From contig CAYMLQ010000190.1 of the NCBI GenBank assembly GCA_964390795.1, positions 1 to 10,864 on the forward strand: a DNA stretch of 10,864 nucleotides, given 5' to 3'. Origin of the DNA: CAYMLQ01 sp964390795. GTDB taxonomy: Bacteria; Verrucomicrobiota; Kiritimatiellia; RFP12; UBA1067. The notes below the pieces were generated by a model that was given only the letters and a program-made list of their open reading frames with translations, did not search any database and was not told the DNA's origin. This document shows positions 6,049 through 10,864 of this stretch, one piece after another; positions within the stretch are counted from its first letter, which is position 1; every line of letters begins with the position of its first letter. A program made the translations under genes and the position numbers.

Positions 6049-7515
6049 TTAATCGTTCAGCCGCAGATTGAGGAACAGCGTTCCCTTGTCCGCTTTCACG
6101 CGCAACAGCAGGTTGCCGCCTTTCGCTTTCGTCACTGCGTCTTCAAATTGTTTCACGTTGGCCGCCTCGCTTCGGTTCACCTCAAGGATCAGCATCCCCG
6201 GCCTTAAGCCCGCCTCTTCCGCCGCCGAACCATTCTCAACTTCCGAGATGATCACCCCGTGACCGGCCTCGTAACCGAACCGCTGCGCCACGTCCGGAGT
6301 CAGCTCTTGCACTTGGAACCCGATCTTGTCCAGCGCACCGGGCTCTTGCTTCACTGAGCCGTCAGCACCCTCTTCGTCGGGAAAAGCGCCAACCGTCACC
6401 GTCATCTTCTTGCTCTTGCCATCACGGAATATGACTAGATCTGCTTTTATATTAAGCATGATCTGTGCCACATCGCGCCGAAAGCTCACATTATCCTTAA
6501 CTTTCTTCCCGTTCAGCTCAATGATGATGTCCCCGCTCTTGATTCCGGCCTTCTCGGCGGGTCCGTCTTTCTGCACATCCGCAATCAAAACGCCGCCTGA
6601 CTCTTTGCGTCCAAACGACTGCGCCATCTCTTCGTTGACCTCTCCAGGATTGAGGATGAGCCCCATGTAACCTCTTGTCACTTTGCCATTTGCGACAAGT
6701 TGATCCTTGATACCCATCGCCATGTCGATCGGCACCGCGAAGCCGATTCCCATGTAGCCGCCGCTGCGGCTGTAGATCGCGGTGTTGATGCCCACCACCT
6801 CGCCATCGATGTTTAGGAGCGGCCCGCCCGAATTACCCGGATTGATCGCGGCATCGGTCTGTATGAAGTCCTCATAATCGGCGATACCCATGTTACTGCG
6901 TCCTTTAGCACTCACCACACCCACCGTAAGTGTCTCCTTGAGACCAAAAGGATTGCCGATCGCGATCACCCACTCGCCAATTTGTAGCCCGTTGGGGTCG
7001 CCGATTGCTAAAAACGGCAGGTTTTCGCCCTCGATCTTGATCAGCGCGACCTCGGTCTTGGAGTCCGCGCCAATGCGCTTCGCCTTAAACTCGCGGCCAT
7101 CGACTAGGCGCACCGTAATCTTGTCCACATCGCCCACCACATGCGTATTCGTCAGGATGTAGCCGTCTTTGCTGATCAGGAACCCGGAACCCTGCCCGGT
7201 CTGCTTGAACATCTGCTGCGGCTGACGCCCGCGGCGCGGCAGGTTCTGACGCCCTTGGGGCTGCTGGAAGAACTTTTCCGAAAACTCCTCTCCGAACAGG
7301 TCGAAGGGGTTGTTGAAGTAGTACTGCATGTTCCCCATCGGAACTTGCTTCTCCACCTGAATGAACACAACAGATGGCGTGGTCTTGGCAGCCACTGCCG
7401 AAAAGCCCTTCCTGAAGTCGAAGGCTTGTTCCTCTGTCTTAGCCGTCACCGTCAGACAGGTGACGCTAACGAGCGCCGCAACCAGCAGACGCACCGGAGT
7501 GAATCCTGTATTCAT
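6049..7515 (-). CDS. htrA: HtrA/DegP-type periplasmic serine protease with two PDZ domains
   Basis: Degrades or holds misfolded envelope proteins, notably outer-membrane proteins, in the periplasm. It has 488 residues: signal peptide (1-25), a Gln/Asn/Arg-rich LA-type loop (about 60-105), trypsin-like protease domain (about 38-275), PDZ1 (about 283-375) and PDZ2 (about 400-485). Catalytic His125 lies in TNTHVV and Ser229 in NPGNSGGP. The third triad position, Asp in DegP (usual motif D-[IVL]-A), is Glu155 here (SKTEVALIKI); spacing 30 and 74 residues matches DegP (30 and 75). The GAG codon was checked on the - strand. Start ATG at 7515 is chosen because GGAGG (7528-7524) is eight bases upstream; a TTG at 7530 is in frame but overlaps that site. 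It has its own promoter region, structured leader and terminator, so it is expressed apart from lpxD. Confidence 0.93.
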   Translation of the reverse strand: MNTGFTPVRLLVAALVSVTCLTVTAKTEEQAFDFRKGFSAVAAKTTPSVVFIQVEKQVPMGNMQYYFNNPFDLFGEEFSEKFFQQPQGRQNLPRRGRQPQQMFKQTGQGSGFLISKDGYILTNTHVVGDVDKITVRLVDGREFKAKRIGADSKTEVALIKIEGENLPFLAIGDPNGLQIGEWVIAIGNPFGLKETLTVGVVSAKGRSNMGIADYEDFIQTDAAINPGNSGGPLLNIDGEVVGINTAIYSRSGGYMGIGFAVPIDMAMGIKDQLVANGKVTRGYMGLILNPGEVNEEMAQSFGRKESGGVLIADVQKDGPAEKAGIKSGDIIIELNGKKVKDNVSFRRDVAQIMLNIKADLVIFRDGKSKKMTVTVGAFPDEEGADGSVKQEPGALDKIGFQVQELTPDVAQRFGYEAGHGVIISEVENGSAAEEAGLRPGMLILEVNRSEAANVKQFEDAVTKAKGGNLLLRVKADKGTLFLNLRLND

Positions 7516-7698
7516 TTGAAGTCCCTCCAAAATTTTAAAAACAAGGCCATAACCTCACCCACCAGACGGCAACCATTTGGAACCAATGACCGATGCAAGT
7601 GAATGAAGTTATGGCCTTACGGACCTGTTCTTGAACTTCTCTTGCCGTCTCTTGCATCGGCGATTTCAATTAAGCAAACGGCGTGCCAAGCTTAAAAA
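7516..7698 (-). promoter_or_regulatory. Structured 5' leader of htrA with three mutually crossing helices
   Basis: On the - strand three perfect complementary pairs occur in order c, b, a, c', b', a'. Pair C: CCGATGCAAG (7590-7599) and CTTGCATCGG (7651-7660). Pair B: AGACGGCAA (7564-7572) and TTGCCGTCT (7642-7650). Pair A: AAGGCCATAAC (7543-7553) and GTTATGGCCTT (7608-7618). Each pair crosses the other two, a pseudoknot or a set of competing folds. B and C are adjacent at 7650/7651. After a' come G, five T (7541-7537), AAAA, TTTT and the ribosome-binding site at 7528-7524. A further 6-bp hairpin, TTAAGC (7670-7675) and GCTTAA (7690-7695), lies at the presumed RNA 5' end. I do not recognise a known riboswitch. 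The pairing is seen; the function is inferred. Confidence 0.65.
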
Positions 7699-7704
7699 AC
7701 AACG

Positions 7705-7710
7705 ATTATA
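7705..7710 (-). promoter_or_regulatory. Candidate -10 box of the htrA promoter
   Basis: A perfect TATAAT on the - strand within an AT-rich stretch (about 7690-7770) that contrasts with the GC-rich surroundings. No good -35 hexamer is found at 16-18 bases (ATGTAT at 17), so an activator or alternative sigma factor is possible. Transcription would start near 7698, giving a leader of about 183 bases. Confidence 0.5.
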
Positions 7711-7780
7711 CATTAATTATTGGCGAAATACATCTCTTCTGGTCAAATATTAGCTAAAGTTAACTTATTGCGAACCCCAG

Positions 7781-7816
7781 AAAACCAAAACAGCGACAGG
7801 TTGTCCATGTCGCTGT
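7781..7816 (-). terminator. Intrinsic terminator after lpxD
   Basis: ACAGCGACA and TGTCGCTGT (7790-7798 and 7808-7816) form a perfect 9-bp stem with a nine-base loop. On the - strand it is followed by TTTGGTTTT, and it begins 20 bases after the lpxD stop. It closes the bamA-skp-lpxD transcript before the htrA promoter. Confidence 0.85.
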
Positions 7817-7836
7817 GTCAAGTTGACGCGATAGGC

Positions 7837-8886
7837 TTAACCCTCTTTGCCGAGCGCGTCCAGACGGGCCTCAAGCTCAGCGACCTTGGCTTTGAGCTTC
7901 TCGACGTGCCGGGGCGTGAGGAGCTGCGCGGCGAACTCGCGCTTCGGAATCGCCGGCAGACCCAGATAGTATTCCCCTTCGGGCACGCTCTTGGAAAGTC
8001 CGCTCTTGGGACCGACCTGCGCGCGGTCGCCGATCGTCAGATGGCCGGAAAGTCCCGCCTGCGCCCAGATCAGGCAGCCCGACCCGATACGCGTGCTTCC
8101 CGCCACCCCGGCCTGCGCGATGATCCCGCTGTAGTCGCCGACCTGCACGTTATGGCCGATCTGCACCAGGTTGTCGATCTTCACGCTGTTGCCGATGCGC
8201 GTGCGCCCGAAGCGCGCGCGGTCGATCGTGGTGTTACAGCCGACCTCCACATCGTCGCCCAGTTCGACGACCCCGATCTGCGGGATCTTATCAATCCGGA
8301 TCGAACCATCCGCTCCGATCACGGGATTGTAGCCGTAACCGTCGCCTCCGATGCGTACGCCAGAATGCAGGATCACGCGGCGTCCGAGCTTGCAGCCTTC
8401 GCGGATGGTCACTTGCGGGTAGATGTGGCAGCTCTCGCCGAGCTCGACGCCCTGACCGACAAACACCTGCGCCTCGATCACGCAGCGGTCGCCGATGACC
8501 GCGCCGTCCTCGATCACCGTCCAGGGGCCGACATGCACGTCCTGCCCCAGCCGCACGCTCTGGCCGACCACGGCAGTCGCATGAACCCCGGGCCTTCGCG
8601 CCACGGGCGGCGGAGCGAACCATTCGCCGACCTTGGCAAACGCTGCGTTCGGATCGTCCACGCGGATCAGCGTGGTTCCCGTGCAGGTGCCCGCCCATGC
8701 CCGAGGCACCAGCACCGCGCTCGCGCGCGTGCACTCCAGAAGCTTTGCGTATTTCGAGTCCCTGACGAAACTGATGTCGCCCTTGCGGGCCTCTTCGAGG
8801 CTCGACAGGGCGACAAGCTCCGCATCTCCGTCGCCCTCGACCTGACCGGAAAGCCGCTCGGCGATCTCTCTGGCGCGCATCATCAT
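7837..8886 (-). CDS. lpxD: UDP-3-O-acylglucosamine N-acyltransferase
   Basis: Transfers a 3-hydroxyacyl chain from acyl carrier protein to UDP-3-O-acyl-glucosamine, the third step of lipid A synthesis, in the cytoplasm; this implies a lipopolysaccharide outer membrane. The 349 residues are the usual family length. An N-terminal uridine-binding domain (about 1-95) precedes a left-handed beta helix built from hexapeptide repeats such as VVGQSV, VVELGDDVEVG and TRIGSG (about 100-305), ending in a helical tail (EKLKAKVAELEARL) that would help trimerise. Catalytic His245 is in VQIGHNV, matching E. coli His239. The first ATG overlaps the skp stop in a TAATG arrangement, suggesting translational coupling; two further ATG codons follow at once, so the exact start is uncertain by two residues. 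In E. coli fabZ and lpxA come next; here the cluster ends. Confidence 0.95.
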   Translation of the reverse strand: MMMRAREIAERLSGQVEGDGDAELVALSSLEEARKGDISFVRDSKYAKLLECTRASAVLVPRAWAGTCTGTTLIRVDDPNAAFAKVGEWFAPPPVARRPGVHATAVVGQSVRLGQDVHVGPWTVIEDGAVIGDRCVIEAQVFVGQGVELGESCHIYPQVTIREGCKLGRRVILHSGVRIGGDGYGYNPVIGADGSIRIDKIPQIGVVELGDDVEVGCNTTIDRARFGRTRIGNSVKIDNLVQIGHNVQVGDYSGIIAQAGVAGSTRIGSGCLIWAQAGLSGHLTIGDRAQVGPKSGLSKSVPEGEYYLGLPAIPKREFAAQLLTPRHVEKLKAKVAELEARLDALGKEG

Positions 8887-9485
8887 TATTTCTTCTCAGC
8901 GGCCGGGGCTGCTTTTTCCTTCTCAGCCTTCTCTTTCGCTTCCTTGCGGAGCTTGGGATCCACGCCCATCCGCTTCAGGACATCGTCGGTCACATCCAGC
9001 TTGGGGTCAAAGTACGCCATGGTCGTTCCGTCGAGCACGATGGCGTACTTGCTTTCCTGCGAGAACTTCGTGAGCACCTCGCGGATATCGCCCGTCACCT
9101 GGCGCAGCAGGCGCGAATCCATATCGCCGAGTTCGCGCTGGAGCTTCTGCATCTCTGCCCGCAGGTCGCGATCCGCCTCGGCCAGCACGTCGCGGTGCTT
9201 CATGGACTTGTCTTCGGCCTCCGCGCGCGCCTTCTCGTTCAACGCCGGGTTGCGGGCCTCTTTAACGGCCTTCTCGTAATCGTCACGAAGCTGCTCGAAA
9301 CGGTCGCGCTGCTTGTCCAGCTTCGCCTGGAACTCTTTCTCCGTGTCCTGCATCAGCTTGCGGTCGCGCTCGCGGCTCGGGTGGAAGCGCACCAGATCCA
9401 CCATGTTGACCACCGCCGTCTTTTCCTGAGCCATCACCATCGCCGCGGCCATGACAGCCGCCAAAACAACACTCGCTTTTTTCAT
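8886..9485 (-). CDS. skp: Skp/OmpH-like periplasmic chaperone
   Basis: Holds unfolded outer-membrane proteins in the periplasm and hands them to the Bam complex. The 199 residues start with a signal peptide, MKKASVVLAAVMAAAMVMA, cut before QEKTAVVNM, which begins the trimerising beta core. Residues of about 40-135 form the long charged coiled-coil arms, and the C-terminal core strand region KYAIVLDGTTMAYFDPKLDVTDDVLKRM closes the family domain. A Lys/Glu/Ala-rich tail (about 178-199) extends beyond the usual E. coli-type length of about 160. The start ATG is preceded by AGGAAAGGAAATT, which contains two possible Shine-Dalgarno cores. It is 69 bases after bamA and overlaps lpxD by one base, in the order bamA-skp-lpxD known from many Gram-negative bacteria. 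Confidence 0.93.
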   Translation of the reverse strand: MKKASVVLAAVMAAAMVMAQEKTAVVNMVDLVRFHPSRERDRKLMQDTEKEFQAKLDKQRDRFEQLRDDYEKAVKEARNPALNEKARAEAEDKSMKHRDVLAEADRDLRAEMQKLQRELGDMDSRLLRQVTGDIREVLTKFSQESKYAIVLDGTTMAYFDPKLDVTDDVLKRMGVDPKLRKEAKEKAEKEKAAPAAEKK

Positions 9486-9554
9486 AATTTCCTTTCCTAG
9501 GCTGGCACACCGCCCGCCCCACTGCTGCCTGCCCTCTGCGACTGCAGACGGGCC

Positions 9555-10862
9555 TTATTCAAACCCGATCGCAAACGAGAAGAACTCTTCTTCCGTGTAA
9601 CTGTCGTCGGACACCACCGGCTTCGCAAAGTCGAAACGAATCGGGAAGCCGGGAATGTCGATGCGGACGCCGACACCCGCCGCCACGCACACATCCGACA
9701 ACTCGGGATCAAAGGCATCTTCGCCCAGCGAGCCGATATCGATGAACGTGGCCAGACGCACCGCCTTAAACACCGGGACGGTGTATTCAACGGTTCCCAA
9801 GGCCAGCGTCTGCCCGCCCATCGGAGCATGCCCGCTGCCGCCGTCGCCGCGGAAGAGTTTGGCGCCCATATCCCGGTACTCGACGCCGCGAACCGTGCGC
9901 GGGCCGCCCAGGAACAGCTTCTCGTAAATCGGCAGGTCGCCCGCGTAGGCGTCCACCGTCTCCAGCCGTCCGCGCAAGCTCAGCACATGTTTGTACCACG
10001 GCATGCGGAACCAGTGCCGGTAGTTCGCACCGAGCTTATAGAATTCGTTGTCGCCGATCGCGCCTTCCGACATTTCGCCGAACACCGTGGTCTGATAGCC
10101 TTTGGTCGGTACAAACGGCTGGTCGCGCGTGTCATTCGCCCAGTAGAGGCGGATCACGCTGTTGATGTTGCCGCCGTACGCATCCTCCTGATCCTTGAAG
10201 TAACGGCTTCCGCTGATGAACCCGTTATCGGCCAGCACGTCGTTCGCGATGCCGTTCGGATCGCTATACCAGAGCGAGTCATCCGCATCGTCCATCTCAA
10301 CCAGTTCGAGGGTGTAGCGCGCGCCGACGCGGCCGACCTTGACCGGGTAGGAGATCCCGGCCGAAGCGCCCGAGCGGATCTCGTCGTACTGGTCGAACCA
10401 GCGCATCCGGCGGTAGGCCTCGATCGTCAGCGCCAGCGGGCGATCCATGAACCAAGGCTCGGTCCACGACACTTCCGCCGTCTGCCGCCGCGTTCCGGCT
10501 TCGAGGCCCAAGCGCGCCTTCTGCCCGCCACCCTTGAAGTTCGGCCAGTTCAGGATGTCGAAGTTACTCTCCGTGACTTCGAGGAAGCCCACCAGATTAT
10601 CGACGCTGGAGAAACCGGCTCCGACCATGAAGTTGCCGGTGCGCTGCTCCTCCACGTCGTAGACCAGGTCGCGCTTGCCGTCTGCGGCCTGCTCCGTGTA
10701 GTGGCGGACGTTGCCGAAATAGCCGAGGTTCTTGAGGCGGTTCTCGCTTTTCTCGATGCGCACCTCGTTCATGACCTCGCCCGGGCTGACCATGACTTCG
10801 CGGCGGATCACCTTGTCCTTGGTCTTGTTGTTGCCGCGGATCACGATGTTGCGGATGTAGAC
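9555..10862 (-). CDS. bamA: Outer-membrane assembly factor BamA, C-terminal part (5' end outside window)
   Basis: Central subunit of the Bam complex, which folds and inserts beta-barrel proteins into the outer membrane. The 435 visible residues start inside the last POTRA domain (IRGNNKTKDKVIRRE, then ENRLKNLGYFGNVR) and run through the whole beta barrel. Barrel-start features include NFDILNWPNFKGGGQ and SWTEPWFMDRPLAL. The loop 6 motif reads TVRGVEYRDMG: the Val-Arg-Gly core is kept, but the aromatic residue usual after it (VRGF or VRGY) is Val. The C-terminus EEFFSFAIGFE resembles a beta-signal, although it ends in Glu after Phe. Upstream POTRA domains and the signal peptide are cut off at the window edge. 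Downstream follow skp and lpxD, presumably in one operon. Confidence 0.93.
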   Translation of the reverse strand, partial: VYIRNIVIRGNNKTKDKVIRREVMVSPGEVMNEVRIEKSENRLKNLGYFGNVRHYTEQAADGKRDLVYDVEEQRTGNFMVGAGFSSVDNLVGFLEVTESNFDILNWPNFKGGGQKARLGLEAGTRRQTAEVSWTEPWFMDRPLALTIEAYRRMRWFDQYDEIRSGASAGISYPVKVGRVGARYTLELVEMDDADDSLWYSDPNGIANDVLADNGFISGSRYFKDQEDAYGGNINSVIRLYWANDTRDQPFVPTKGYQTTVFGEMSEGAIGDNEFYKLGANYRHWFRMPWYKHVLSLRGRLETVDAYAGDLPIYEKLFLGGPRTVRGVEYRDMGAKLFRGDGGSGHAPMGGQTLALGTVEYTVPVFKAVRLATFIDIGSLGEDAFDPELSDVCVAAGVGVRIDIPGFPIRFDFAKPVVSDDSYTEEEFFSFAIGFE

Positions 10863-10864
10863 CA

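Noticed and set aside
7590..7660. Hammerhead, HDV-like or tmRNA identity for the htrA leader
   Set aside because: The hammerhead core CTGATGA and GAAA arrangement, the HDV nested double-pseudoknot order and tmRNA end sequences are not present.
7720..9279. A 519-residue open frame on the + strand opposite lpxD and skp
   Set aside because: It is antisense to two clear genes, its composition is Asp/Ala/Arg-rich and irregular, and it arises from the hexapeptide periodicity and high GC of lpxD.

Overview
The window is GC-rich DNA from a Gram-negative, probably anaerobic bacterium. It encodes outer-membrane assembly genes (bamA, skp, lpxD), secreted sugar-enzyme relatives (a ThuA-like protein and an exported aldose 1-epimerase) and a TM1266-type regulator, a family normally linked to [FeFe]-hydrogenase maturation. 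Together with small GC-rich hairpin repeats at gene junctions, this suggests the PVC group (Kiritimatiellota, Lentisphaerota or Verrucomicrobiota). That placement is an inference from gene style; no marker gene here fixes the taxonomy.

Left half, + strand (1-5972). The 3' end of proC is followed almost without a gap by a small TM1266-like gene. Then come a zinc-type ABC importer (binding protein, ATPase, permease), a ThuA-domain exported protein and, after a 308-base gap, an exported galM-like epimerase. Two gene junctions and the leader of galM hold three unrelated repeats: a palindromic element that supplies the znuA stop codon (1612-1690), a 14-base tandem repeat (2534-2571), and four hairpin units (4693-4815), the last of which supplies the apparent galM ribosome-binding site.

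Right half, - strand (5968-10864). Reading leftwards, bamA (3' part), skp and lpxD form the classic outer-membrane biogenesis cluster, closed by an intrinsic terminator after lpxD. An AT-rich promoter region follows, then a leader of about 180 bases, then the periplasmic protease gene htrA with its own strong intrinsic terminator, convergent with galM. The protease, the Skp-like chaperone and BamA all act on outer-membrane protein traffic, while LpxD makes lipid A precursor.

The most striking unexplained structure is the htrA leader. Three perfect complementary pairs (11, 9 and 10 bases) lie in the order c-b-a-c'-b'-a' on the transcribed strand, so every helix crosses the other two. The last one is followed by a T run and then the htrA Shine-Dalgarno sequence. 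This looks like a pseudoknotted or switching regulatory RNA. Also notable are a Glu in place of the catalytic Asp of HtrA, compensatory base changes among the hairpin repeats, and a TM1266-like gene sitting beside zinc transport genes instead of hydrogenase genes.
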